DNA of 64,000 nucleotides from Draba incana (Eukaryota > Streptophyta > Magnoliopsida > Brassicales > Brassicaceae). Positions 1 to 11,267 of the stretch are shown here, in pieces. The stretch's first letter is position 1, and each line of letters opens with the position of its first letter. The stretch lies in assembly GCA_963576765.1 (NCBI GenBank), contig OY755207.1, positions 22,636,760 to 22,700,759 of the forward strand. The letters are read 5' to 3'. The notes beneath the pieces were generated by a model. That model saw only the letters and a program-made list of their open reading frames with translations. It did not search any database and was not told the origin of the DNA. A program made the translations under genes and the position numbers.

Positions 1-769
1 TTCTCATATGTATTTTGTTCCAACTAGTAAGGTTTCAGGACTTTCATTTTTATCATTTTTACTTTGTTTCTTGTGGTATATGCAGATCTGGGGCATCGTC
101 GTCTCTCATTTAAGTCAGATTTTGTAGTTGTAAGTGACGTAACTCCTCTTCATCTTTTATCTCTTGTCTCTTATCCTTCTTTGGTATAAACTATTCCTCT
201 TCATTTGATTTTTTGTGGTATATGCAAAGCATATGTGTTTTGTCACAACTGGTAAGGTTTCAGATCTGAGTTTCCTTTTTATCCTGTTTACCTTATTTCT
301 TGTTTAAAATCTATTTATTTCATTTTGTTTCAGATCGTAGGTGCATTCATTGTTGAAGATCTGCTTCACACTTCCGTCGTTGACAAATTTATTCAGAGCT
401 GACTGGCAATTTTATCGTTTTTATCTTTAAATTTGTTTTAAATATGTCCATTTACATCTATTTCAGATCTGACCCATTTACCTGTTGCTATTTTTTTCAG
501 ATTTTCATTGTTGCAGATCTGAGTCACACTTCCTTCCGTCACAAGTAAGATTTGTGTGTTTTGTTTCATTATTGTTGATAGTGTGATGCTGAAATCGTAA
601 AAAACATACTACAATATTAATGTATTTGTCCATATAAATATTCAATGCAGCCTACGTAAAAAGTATGCAACGTAGACTTCACTTGCAGACTTCACTAGAC
701 ATCTAGTATTTATTGTGTGTGTTTTGTCATTATATGGTACTTAGTTCTTAATATATTACGTAATCAGGT
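1..769. other. AT-rich non-coding DNA with short repeats
   Basis: No credible coding region is visible. The stretch contains repeated short phrases around CAGATCTG and TTGTGGTATATGCAGATC (about 70-100 and 200-270), and the same phrase returns near 3225-3260. This suggests a duplicated upstream or untranslated region of the small genes that follow. GTAGACTTCA-type motifs start near 665-700. Confidence 0.5.
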
Positions 770-1379
770 ATGGGGCAATATAGCTACATACAACCGTCTA
801 GTAGTTCCGCAAGAAGTGTGAGTTCAACTGCTCGCCATAGCGCAACACGAATTTCTTGATTTCTGAAGTTGTGTAAGTGTGGTTTGGTGGCAGTTCTTAA
901 AACCTCCACCTCAATAGATAATCCGGGTCGGAGATTCTATGGATGTGAAAACCATGCTGTACGGTTTGTCTTTTTATCGTTTAAATTCAAATTAGTTGGT
1001 TTTGTTTGTGATTCACGTTTTAATATTATCTTGTGTTGGATGATGTCCTTCTGTCTTTCTATAGGATGGTCTTTTCCAGATATTGAAGTGGTGCGATGAG
1101 GCTGTTATGGAAGAATTTGAAGAGATGAGGCTGGTGGTGGATGAGCAGGCATATTTAATTCGTCATTTAACATTTAATCAATGACACGCCATAACAGATT
1201 GTGGCTTTGGTGCTAGGTCAGATTTGGAGACAATTCGAAGTAACCTTCAGAAAACAGAGATGGAGTTAACTCGACTAAAGCTTCTTGTGAAGAAGCGTTG
1301 CAGAGGCGTTGACATTAAGGAGCTTTTGATGGTGTGTTTAATTATTGTATGTGTGATGAGCGTCTTATATGTTTGGTAG
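770..1379 (+). pseudogene. GRF zinc-finger / coiled-coil / membrane-anchor protein, broken copy
   Basis: Exon 1 (770-958) and exon 2 (1065-1379) are joined by a GT-AG intron. The product carries the plant GRF zinc-finger signature: CKCG, then a T-S-T run, then NPGRRFYGC. A helix beginning FQILKWCDEAV follows, then a coiled-coil stretch (SDLETIRSNLQKTE), then a C-terminal hydrophobic segment ending VLYVW. This zinc finger, coil and tail anchor order is typical of the small plant GRF family (about 140 aa). Two in-frame stops, TGA at 857-859 and TGA at 1182-1184, interrupt it, so it is called a pseudogene. An unrecognised intron could remove the second stop, but not easily the first. It lies tail-to-tail with an intact homologue at 1736-2241. 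Function of the family is poorly known; nucleic-acid binding by the GRF finger is inferred. Confidence 0.72.
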
Positions 1380-1735
1380 ACAAGTTCTTAGTTTCTCTTA
1401 TCCATTAATGTTGTATAATATTGAAATTAGGATTGTAATATATGGAACAAAGCCTCTGATCTTTTGCATCTTTATGGGTTGTCATACGTGTTCCTATTAT
1501 AATTTTGGTCTCTATTTTAGGTGGATCCGACGTTGGGTTAAGAGATGCATTTTGCGGATTTTAGTAGAACTATGATATATTTTGGTTTTTATGTATTTTG
1601 GAATCAAGAATTATGATTTTTAGATTTTATGTATTTTGTATTCCAAGGGTTTCTATGTATTTCCGATTCAAACAACATCTACAATTACATAACAAACAAC
1701 AAACCACTAAACCTTAATAACTACAAAGCAACATA

Positions 1736-2241
1736 CTAGATAGCAAACTTGTACAAAACGACAATTACTACAACAAACAAAACCATGTTCATTAAACTCT
1801 GAAGCTGCATCTTGCAATCTTTAATTTCCTGTTCAATACCATCTAGCTCCTTCTTAAAATTTCTTATCACAACTTCACAAGTCTTTATCTCCATTGTCAG
1901 ATTTTCCATGGTTGATTCTGAAACTGCTAAACTCTTCTCTAAACTCAATGAAATTCTTTCAAGATCACCAAGCTTTGGTTTCATTTCTTCAATTTCTTCA
2001 ATCATAGATTCATCCGTCCATTTGAACAAGAGAAACTGATTTTTCTACAACATACAAGAACATTTTCAATCGAATATGAAAATGTACTCAAACATATTCT
2101 CAAACAAAAATTTTGTACCTCATCTCCATTTGGACAAGCATGAAATGGCCTCCCTGGGTTTGTCGACGTCCTTGAAGTCAACAGTCTTAGACGTTCACCA
2201 CATCTACAGTGAGTCGGAATCCCTTTTCCTCGGTGACTCAT
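1736..2241 (-). CDS. GRF zinc-finger / coiled-coil / tail-anchored small protein
   Basis: Two exons on the minus strand: 2241-2119 (41 codons) and 2035-1736 (99 codons plus stop), joined by a GT-AG intron, giving about 140 aa. Residues about 12-37 form the GRF zinc finger (HCRCG, then NPGRPFHAC). Residues about 44-58 read FKWTDESMIEEIEEM. Residues 60-115 are heptad-like and rich in L, E and K, so probably coiled coil. The last about 20 residues (LFVVVIVVLYKFAI end) are a hydrophobic tail anchor. The ATG at 2241 begins MSHRGKG; the open frame extends further upstream but without family-like sequence. No stops interrupt the spliced frame. It is the intact partner of the broken copy at 770-1379. 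The family is common in Brassicaceae and often near transposons; its role is not established. Confidence 0.75.
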
Positions 2242-2301
2242 TGTTGTGTCACCAATTTTTCCCAAATTCTTCTCTCTTTGAAATTGGCAAAGAAGGAACA
2301 A

Positions 2302-4364
2302 ATAAGAACCCTAATTTCGAGACTCAATTTTATCCCCTAATCGCAAAACTATATCGTTTTAGACTAACAGATCCAACCCAATTTGCCACGTGTTGTTCGT
2401 GTTAACAAGGTATTTTGGCAAATATTTGTAGCCTTTATGTGTAGACTTCATATGAAGTCTACAACGGCGTAAAAGAACAAAATTAAATGACAAAATCACT
2501 CCGAATTTATGTTTCATGTATGTTCACACTTCATCGGGAAAAAATATTTGGCAGGTGTAAAGAGTACAATTTACAAAGTGACAGTCCTGAGTCAGAACTT
2601 TTACACGTATGATTTAAACTAAGAACATTTAATGCCCGCTTTAGTCATAACTTTTACACGTGTAAACTTTTTCTCCTTTTAAAGTTGGAACATTTATTGG
2701 CTTTGACTTCCTAAATATTATGTAGACTGCAACTGAAGTCTTCAATGTAAGTAAAGCGTTTATTTAAATTTATAAATTGAAAAAAAATATTTTTATAAAA
2801 CTTTCTTATTGATAATAAAACTATAATCATTTGTGAAGTATGAAAAATAAAATATCACAAAACTGAATGAAATTATAGAAAAAGACAAATTGCATTGGAA
2901 ATGAAATGAATGAATAACATGTTGCATACTAAAGTATACATGAATACCAAACGCTTCTACTCCATCGCAATTTAGTTAGCTATTGAAACGATTTATTTTT
3001 CTAATTTGGTGCATATAAGCTGTATGAGTTTATGCTTGTAGTGGGTTTATGTTTTGGTATTCATATAGATAGTTTAAGGTTTAGAGTAATTGTAGTTGTA
3101 ATAGAGGGTTTGATTTAAGGTTCATATTTCCTACATTAAAACGTTTAAAAACATAAACCTTGCACAAAATTTACTGGAATTCCAACCCTTATCTCTTCAT
3201 AAACTATTACTCTTCATTTGATTTTCTTGTGGTATATGCAGATCTGGGACACGTCGTTCTTATATTTATTTTGTCAAAATTAAAGTTACAAAGATCTTTA
3301 TCATGTAAGTATGTGTAACCATTACGCTATTGCAATTTTGTCGTTTCAATCATGTCTATTTCAGATCCAATGGCTATTGTTTAAGAGACGAAGAGAAGTC
3401 ACCTTTTTTCAAAAAAAAACAAAGAAGAGACGTGACTTCTTAGTGAAACTACTACTACTTTATTCACTGTCACTGTCACTGTTACTGTCACCAAATCACA
3501 TATTTAATGTCATAACTTTTGAAACGTTTGAGAAAAAGTGGTCAAGTAACACTGACACATCAACTCGGATAGTAGACTTATATAGCACATCTGTAATGAC
3601 ATTAACTCGGATTATAGACGAACTATTACAATGTAGCCTGTTTTAGTCTACACCGGAAGTCTACATAGTAGACATCATAACGCGGTCTACTTTAAGACTG
3701 GAAAAGAAGTCTACATCATAATTAAACCTCATAAGTAAATTATAAATTCGAAAAAAATATTTTTCTAAAACTTTATTGTACATAATTAAACATTTTGGGG
3801 TTTCCAACAATAATACTCAATAGTGCATTTTGTTTTATGTTCCCTAAACCTTTGATTTTTTGGCAAAATAAGTACTTGGTAATAGGAAAATACATTAATT
3901 AATATGCAGGAAATAAATCTTTTTTAAAAAAGGGAAAACCTAAAAAATCCATCTTTTAAAAACAGAGATAGTAGACTTTTGAGAAAAAGTGGTCAGATAA
4001 CACTGACATCAACTCAGACTATAGAAGAAAACAATATAGCCTGTTTTAGTCTACGCCGGAAGTGTACACAGTAGACATCATAATGATGTCTACTTTACGA
4101 CTGGAAAATAAGTCTACATCGTCATAAATTGGCAAAACATTATTCGTAATTAAACTATAATAAATTGTGAAGTATGAAATTATAAATCTACTTTTGACCA
4201 AAATTTAAACTCAGAACATTTATTAGGTTTGACCAAAACCATATGTCCCGTCTCTTCGTCTCTATAAGTCATGTCTCTTCGCTCTACATCTATATATGAG
4301 CATTCTTCATCTTATCACAATCTATCTACATCTATATTAGATCATTCGCAAGAATATTGAGGAG
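2302..4364. other. Non-coding spacer with scattered GTAGACTTC motifs
   Basis: No open frame here resembles a gene. The spacer holds scattered copies of the GTAGACTTCA/AGTCTAC motif (about 2445, 2718, 3636-3715, 4045-4120). Two related blocks, around 3530-3720 and 3970-4120, share the phrase GAGAAAAAGTGGTCA. Positions 4249-4350 look like the promoter of the next gene, with a TATA-like CTATATATGAGC. This promoter region is repeated in inverted form at about 6840-6960. Confidence 0.5.
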
Positions 4365-5036
4365 ATGACTTTTAGACTCAGACTAATTCGCAAGAATATT
4401 AAGAAGATGAAGACAGAATTCCCTGCTATGAAGATCATCGAGGAAGGTAATTATTTAGGATCTCTTATTTACAAACTCTTATTGTATTGCATTTACGATC
4501 TCTCATCGAGTCAGATCATTAAATTTCTTATTTATTTGTTTAACATCACTGTGTCATGATGAAGATTTTCATTACGAAGTACCTATAGATGGACCCATGG
4601 ATACTCCCTACGCTGGAGGGGTTTTTTTTTGGCTTAGCATCTTGTTTCCAGTGGAATATCTGTTAAAGGCGCCAAAGGTTGGTTGAGTAATCTTTTTGAT
4701 GTTGGGAATTGATGCAAAATTAAACTTCACATGTGTTATCATGTGTTATTTACCGAGGAGTGATTTGAATTTGCACAGGTGTGTTTCAAAACAAAAATTT
4801 ATCATCCAAACATCAATGCAAATGGAGCCGTAGACCATGACGTCTTGAGAGCAGCAAAGTGGAGTCCTTTGTTGAAGGTGTCCCACGTTGTGATGATCAT
4901 TCGTGACCTCTTGAAGTCTCCAAATTTGGAAGATCCTTTATTGCCTCACATCGCGAATATTTACAAGACCCATAGGTCCATGTTCGATGCATCTGCACGA
5001 AGTTGGACGGCTCAGTATGCAATGCCGATGGAGTGA
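4365..5036 (+). CDS. E2 (ubiquitin-conjugating)-like protein lacking the catalytic cysteine
   Basis: Three exons (4365-4446, 4565-4677, 4779-5036) with GT-AG introns give a continuous 150-aa frame, the usual size of a plant UBC domain protein. Recognisable parts: an N-terminal helix; the strand region ending GPMDTPYAGGVFF; FPVEY; the HPN motif (KIYHPNINANG); WSPLL; and a C-terminal helix ending ARSWTAQYAM. In active E2s the HPN motif is followed by an NGSICLDIL-like stretch holding the active-site cysteine. Here it reads NGAVDHDVL, so an Asp replaces that Cys. It therefore cannot form the normal ubiquitin thioester and may be an E2-variant-like scaffold, or may have decayed. The same Cys-to-Asp change occurs in the neighbouring minus-strand copy. 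Start chosen at the ATG that gives a normal E2 N-terminal helix. Confidence 0.75.
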
Positions 5037-6282
5037 GGCTGTTTAGAGACATCCAAATAATGTGATATGACGTGAAGAGTTAAGTTTATTTTAATTTGAT
5101 GTAGACTTGTTTCTTTGATGTAGACTTTTTATCTTTCTTTTATGTTTATTTTTCGTGCTACTTTTCTAATTAAATTTTTTTTCTTATATAAGTATGCGAC
5201 ATATATAATCCAAGGAAAAAACCCTAATTCATTTTAAAGTGGTTAAAAAAATACAAATTCTAAGGCAAACTAAAGTGCAAAATCAATTAGGGTTTCGTAA
5301 TTTAGACTTAAATTGAAGTCTACAATTAGGGTAATTGAAGGTGTAATGTAGGGTTTGATTTAAGGTTCATAATTCCTACATTAAAACGTTAAAAACATAA
5401 ATTTTGCATAAAATTGATAAATTGTGAATATATTATATGTTTAAATGTTTGATACAAGATTTTATTTACGGATTTGAATAATCCATTGAATATAATCAAT
5501 TTAGGGTTTCGGATTGTAGACTTCAATCGAAGTCTACTTCATAGTTGTAGACTTCATTTGCAGTCTACACAGTGTTAGGGTTTCGATTTAGATTATGCAA
5601 TGGCAATAGAGTGAGGCTGTTAAAGACTTCCAAATAATGTTATTTCCTGGTGTTAAAACTTTCTGATTATCTTTTATTTTAATTTTTCTTTGCTGTAGAC
5701 TTTTGTTTTTTTTCTTCTCGAAATGTATCACTCTGCTTGTCGAACCGTTCAATTTGTTCTTACATAACTAAGCTAATTTCCCTTACATATATAACCCAAG
5801 GAAAAAACCCTATTTCATTTAAAAGTGGTTAAGAAAGACAAATTCTAACTCAAACTCAAGTTCAAATTCAATTAGGGTTTCGTAATTTAGACTTAAAATG
5901 AAGTCTACAATTAGGGTTCGAGAATGGAGACTTCATTTTCAATTTAGGGTTTCGGATTGTAGACTTCCATCGAAGTCTACTGTATAGTTGTAGACTTCAG
6001 TTGCAGTCTACATTGAGTTTAGGGTTTTGATTTAGTTTATAGGGTTTTGGAATGAAGACTTCATTTGAAATCTACATTCACCGAAAATTTTAACCTAAAC
6101 GGATAATTTTAAGCAATTGAGAAAAGAAAGTTTTCATTAGGTTAAGCAATTGACAAAAGAAAACAAAGTCAAAGGTCGAGGAAAAAAAATGGAAAACAGA
6201 AATAAAAACATAGCCAAAGAGATAGTTTTAAATACAAGAATAACACATTGGATCTTTTTATCTTCTCTTCTAAATCACTGGC
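5037..6282. other. Spacer between the convergent E2-like genes
   Basis: This spacer has no convincing gene. It contains two related blocks (about 5215-5580 and 5810-6060). Both carry an AAAACCCTA phrase followed by TTAGGGTTTCG and by GTAGACTTCA...AGTCTAC palindromes (5515-5575, 5958-6015). A short echo of the E2-like gene end lies near 5595-5640. The layout suggests local duplication. Confidence 0.5.
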
Positions 6283-6761
6283 TCACTCCATTGCATACTC
6301 CTCCGTCCAAATTCGTGCAGTTTCCTCGAACTTGGCCTTGTGATTTTGGTAAATATCGGTTACGCGTGCCGATAGAGGATCATCCAAGTTTGGTGAAGCC
6401 ATGAGGGCGGTAATTTCCTTCAAAACCATGGTCGGGCAGAGCGCAGGAGACCATCGCGTGGCTCTTAACATGTCATGGTCAATGCTTCCTGTCGCACTTA
6501 CATTGGGGTGGTAGATTTTGGTTTTGAAATTCACATGTGGCGGCGAATATGGATAATCAATTGGCCATCTTTAGGAAATCCAAAAAACTTTTCCATCATA
6601 TGGAGTCTCTGATGGTCCATCGATAAGAACCTCCACATGGTAATCTGTATCATCGAAGAACATATTAGGGTTTAGGGTTTAGTAAAATCCTAAAAGATTC
6701 ATGAATACTTACTTTCGTCGATGATCCTCATCAAAGGGTATTCTTTCTTCAACTCCTTCAT
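6283..6761 (-). pseudogene. E2-like protein without catalytic cysteine, broken copy
   Basis: Minus-strand homologue of the gene at 4365-5036. Exon 1 is 6761-6713, starting at an internal ATG (MKELKKEYP). The second exon, 6644-6283, fuses what are exons 2 and 3 in the other copy. It keeps GPSETPYDG, the HPN motif (KIYHPNVSATG), WSPAL and a C-terminal ARIWTEEYAM helix. The catalytic position again reads SIDHDML, so Cys is replaced by Asp. One TAA in the fused exon (just after KVFWIS) breaks the frame. An ATG further upstream (6802) is also followed by an in-frame stop. It lies tail-to-tail with the intact copy, and their upstream sequences are similar, so this is an inverted duplication. Confidence 0.68.
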
Positions 6762-6969
6762 ATCACAGTGAAGTCAAATGTTCCTTTGCTTACTCCGATC
6801 CATTGTTGGGGCAGTTTGGATGAAGTATACGATTAGGTCCCTATACGATTATAGAGATGTAGAGCCGAAAAGACGAGGATGAAGGTAGATGTAGAGATGG
6901 AGAGACAGAAGAACGTATATATAGATGTACATATGAAGAGACGTGTTGTAGAGACCGATGCACATACGA

Positions 6970-7900
6970 AGAGACGTTACTCAATATGAGCTAACTAGTC
7001 ACCAAATCAAGAAAATAAGTTTGCCCCACAAATATTTGTCTTAAACATGACCAAATCTTACAGGGGGTAGATATACAACAAATAAACATGTGAGAACAAA
7101 AAAATAAAAAAAAATACATTGTAAATATGTTAAAAAATGCATTTTAAAAAACTGCCACATTTGTAGACTTCAAATGCAGTCTACTCTAAGTAAACTTCAA
7201 AAGCAGTCTACTCAATATGAGCTCACTAGTCACCAAATCAAGAAAACAAGTTTGCCCCATAAATATTTGTCTTAAACATGACCAACTCTTACAGGGGGTA
7301 GATATACAACTAACAAACATGTGAGAACAAAAAAATAAAAAAAATACATTATAAATATGTAAAAAAATGCATTTAAAAAACTGCCACATTTGTAGACTTT
7401 AAATGCAGTCTACTCTAAGTAGACTTCAAAAACAGTTTACCCAATATGAGCTAACTAGTCACCAAATCAAGAAAATAAGTTTGCCCCACAAATATTTGTC
7501 TTAAACATGACCAAATCTTACAGGGGGTAGATATACAACAAAAAAACATGTGAGAACAAAAAAATCAAAAAAATACATTGTAAATATGTCAAAAAATGCA
7601 TTTTAAAAAACTCCCACATTTGTAGACTTCAAATGCAGTGTACTCTAAGTAGACTTCAAAAGCAGTCTACTCAATATGAGCTAACTAGTCACCAAATCAA
7701 GAAAACAAATTTGCCCCACAAATATTTGTCTTAAACATGACTAACTTTTACAGTACAGGGGGTAGATATATACAACTAACAAACATGTGAGAACCAAAAA
7801 ATCAAAAAAATACATTTTAAATATGTCAAAAATAGATTTTAAAAAACTATCACATTTGTAGACTCCAACTGCAGACTTCAAATGCAGTCTACATAGAGTA
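6970..7900. repeat. Tandem repeat, four units of about 230 bp
   Basis: The phrase CAATATGAGCTAACTAGTCA recurs at about 6982, 7213, 7442 and 7672, so the period is 229-231 bp. Each unit contains TTTGCCCCA, a CAGGGGGTAGATAT block, an A-rich stretch and GTAGACTTCAAA/AGTCTAC palindromes. Units are very similar with small changes, implying recent tandem amplification. Confidence 0.9.
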
Positions 7901-8770
7901 GACTTCAAATGCAGTCTTCAAACGCAGTCAACAATGAATTATTTTTGCAATTAAGGCAAATCGGTATGTATACTGCAAATGAAGTCTACAAGTGTTGTAG
8001 ACTTTATTTGCAGTCTACAAAGGTTACTTTTGCATTTGATCAAAACGTTGACTTTTGGGTGTAGACTTCATTTGCAGTCTACATAAAAGTGCAGGTTACT
8101 TTTGCAATTGATCAAATATTCACTGTTTAAAAAGTAGACTTCATTTGCAGTCTACATAAGAAAGTAGACTTCATTTGTAGACTACATGAGGAAAGTAGAT
8201 TTCATTTGCAGTCTACGCAAAAAAATAGGTTACTTTTGGATTTGACTTTTGTTGACTTTTCAAAGTAGACTGCAAATGAAGTCTACATAAAATGTAGGGT
8301 TAGTTTTGCATTTGAGCAAAAAATCTGTATTTTTTTTTGTAGACTTCATTTCCAGTCTACTTTTTGGAGTACACTGGAAATGAAGTCTACAAAAGATATG
8401 TACTTTTCGGTCAATTTTTCGATAGATTGGTCAAACACAAAACTAACCTCACTTTTCAGAGTAGACTGCAAATGAAGTCTACAAAAAAAATGTTCAAATA
8501 CAAAAGTGATCTGTTTGTAGACTACATTTGAAGTCTACTTGAAGTAGTCTTCAAATTCAGTCTACTTTTTACGGTCAATGGTTTGGTCAAATGCAAAAGT
8601 GACATGGTTTTTCCGCTGCCTGCACATGAAGTCTACAATATTTTTTATTGTTGTCAAAGAAAACTGTGTAGACTTAAAATGCAGTATACTTTACCTTTTT
8701 TACAAATAATAGTCAAATGCAAATCTAACTCATAGTTGACTTGTAGACTTCAAATGCTGTCTACATTTAC
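7856..8770. repeat. Dense array of GTAGACTTCA...AGTCTAC imperfect palindromes
   Basis: About 17 copies of a 22-nt imperfect palindrome lie in about 900 bp. The arms are GTAGACT and AGTCTAC around a core such as TCATTTGC or GCAAATGA. Copies occur in both orientations at roughly 30-70 bp spacing. Between them a second phrase, resembling GGTTACTTTTGCATTTGA, also recurs. Looser copies extend back to about position 665. Confidence 0.85.
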
Positions 8771-10441
8771 GAACCAGATCTGAAATTTTCGAAAAAAAAA
8801 TTGTTACCTTTTTCACTCGTTCGACTTCGTATTCACGTTCTTAAACCACCAAAACTATCAATTTCACCGAAAAAACAACCCTAACCGTTTTATTTGGAAG
8901 AATTACGGGAAAACATGAAGTTTTAAGTGAAAATTTTGAAAGAACGAAAATTAGAGAGATTTAGTTGAAATTGGAGAGAAAATTAATGATGTCTAAGTTA
9001 TGAGCTCACTTATTATGCATTTACGTAGCATTTAGAGCTTCAATTTGGTTGTTCATGGTGGTTGGAAAAATTGAAGAAGATGGCATTTTCGTAAATAAGT
9101 TGATGTTTTTTTGGTGTTTTAGTCTTTTGATAAGTTTCTGATTTGAAAAAAAAAAGAAATAAACAAAAGATAATGGCATTTTCGTAGATATGAGAAGAAG
9201 AGAGGGAGAGATTTGAGAGAAAGTGGTGAATAGTAAAAAGGAGGAAAAAGTGGGTTAGTTTTGTATTTGACCAAAAGAAATGAGTTAGTTGTGAAATGAT
9301 CTCATCAATAAATTTATTTGATAATAAACAAATTCTATAATTTACTTTTTCCATGTAACCAAATATCATACTAATTCTAAAAAATATGTTTGATTACTGA
9401 ATTTTTTGGGACAATTGCAAAAAATGCCACTTTTGAATTATATTTACAAACATGTCATTCTTGAATTATTTTCTTACCAACATATCACTTATAAATTCAT
9501 TTAAAAGCCTTATATCTGAAAATTCTCCATATAGTGTAAGTAGAACCGTTCGTCCGTGCATTAAAAATGGAGTGTTGTTTGATGTAGATCTCTAAAGATC
9601 ATATAAAATTATTCATGGTAGAATCGTCTATGTAATAGTTTCATAGTCAATAATGAATCATAAATTCACATGACAAAAAAATGTTGTCATTCTTCTAATG
9701 CCATATCAATGAGATTAAATAATAATAATAATGGGTTAGTAGATAAATATGTTAATTATAAGAAAATAAAATCACTATAAACAAGTTCTATACTTTTTTT
9801 TTGTTGTTGATGTGTAGATAATTTTCTTTTGTAAATTTTGTTCTTGAGCAAAAAAATTCATCGATGTAAAAGTATCGATGCTTCAGCTTTTTTTTGTGTT
9901 TGAATTTAATTTTTTTAGCAACAATTTTGGTGTTGCTTCATGTTTAGACAAATTTGAAAATTAAATAATTTATTATTGTCCCAAAATTATATGAATTTTC
10001 AATATATGAACAAGATGTATATGTAGCGAAGTTAAATTTTAGTTAATAATTTTACTATCTTTAATTTTAGTTAAATTATTTGTATTGTTACATTATAATA
10101 TTACACTTCGAATATAAGTCGTGTATATATGTATTCTACACTCTATATGTTTTTGTATAACCTAATACTATATTTATTGTTTATGTGAATTTATAAATTC
10201 CAACTAATTTTTTTTTTGTCAACAAATTCCAACTAATATTATACGGACAAACATATATATTAATCAACTTAAAACACGTGCACAAATAAACACAACGTGT
10301 ATAGATAAACTCATACTCAAACTATACACCAAAGATTGCCTACAATCCATTTCTTACTATATAATAGACAAAAACAATAATATCTTGCTTACTACAACTA
10401 AATTACTCAATATATGATACACAACACACACAAAAAACGTT
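8771..10441. other. AT-rich non-coding DNA upstream of a Helitron end
   Basis: No gene is supported here. The left part (8780-9370) reads like untranslated or promoter DNA next to the palindrome array. The right part (9400-10441) is AT-rich and may be the body of the Helitron whose 3' end follows, but no 5' end was identified. Confidence 0.4.
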
Positions 10442-10469
10442 CCCGCACTGAGTGCGGGTCAGAAACTAG
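10442..10469 (+). mobile_element. Helitron 3' terminus
   Basis: The hairpin CCCGCAC-TGA-GTGCGGG (10442-10458) is followed 7 bases later by CTAG (10466-10469) and then T. A short GC-rich hairpin just before a CTRR end, inserted before T, is the classic Helitron 3' end. The element would extend leftwards; its 5' end was not found. Confidence 0.7.
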
Positions 10470-10622
10470 TTTACGTATTATATACACATATATACACCAA
10501 TGAATTCGAATTTAATAAGTATTTTAGTTTCAGAATAAATTAAGAAAAAGTCATAACCAAATAAAAATTCAAACTTGATAAATGTCCTCGTTTATTAGCA
10601 TCTCCTTTTGAACAACACAATA

Positions 10623-11267
10623 ATGGAAAATCAAGATCCTATTAACAGCAACACGATACCAATCGTAGGATCTGAGTTTGTTCGTCCTCAACCGTCGGAT
10701 TTAACAATCATCGGAGATACCGTGAAGGACACAAACGGAAACAAAGTGTTCAAAGTCAAAACGCCTCTCTTCGGTCTCCACAACAAAAGGATTTTGGTTG
10801 ATCCTAATGACTCTCCCATTGTCACCATGAAAATGAAGGTTTTTATTACTAATTAACTTTATATTTTCATTTTGTAACCGGTCAATTTTTGTTTGAGTTA
10901 TGCTTTGGATTTAAATATATGAAAGGTGACTAGTAAGCACGATCGATGGCAAGTGTATAGAGGAATTGATTTAGATGATAAGATCTTCACGGTTAAAAGA
11001 TCTTCAACGGTTCAATTGAAAACAAGAGTTGAAGTGTTCTTGAAACAAAACCATAGCAAAGAAGCGTCTTGTGATTTCACAATTAAAGGCCGGTTTATGA
11101 AACGTGCATGTACAATCTATGTTGGGGATTCCAAAAAAATCATAGCTCAGGTACATGAAGGAGATGAGAGATTAGTGGCTACAATTTACCCTAATGTCGA
11201 TTCCGCTTTTATTGTTACACTTATCTTTATATTTGACCTCATTAATATGGGTGCGACTGGGACCTGA
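10623..11267 (+). CDS. LURP-one-related (LOR) protein
   Basis: Exon 1 (10623-10838, 72 codons) and exon 2 (10926-11267, 113 codons plus stop) are joined by a GT-AG intron, giving 185 aa. The family (DUF567, tubby-like fold) is recognised from the DLTIIGDTVKDTNGN segment, the KVKTPLFGLHNKRILVD segment, the HDRWQVYRG motif right after the intron, and FTVKRSS followed by KTRVEVFL. The intron sits where LOR genes usually have one. The chosen start is the ATG at 10623, since the preceding in-frame start is only TTG. The product is a little shorter than typical members (about 200 aa), chiefly at the C-terminus. Related Arabidopsis members act in pathogen response, but a role for this one is unknown. 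It lies next to AAE7, matching the order I recall from A. thaliana. Confidence 0.88.

Noticed and set aside
3311..3646. 111-aa plus-strand frame
   Set aside because: It spans intron-like and repeat sequence and has no recognisable domain; low-complexity Leu/Ser run only.
7133..8770. Regularly repeated short motifs that could suggest a CRISPR-like array
   Set aside because: The host is a plant, spacing is irregular, spacers are themselves repeated, and no cas genes exist. It is a palindrome/tandem repeat region.
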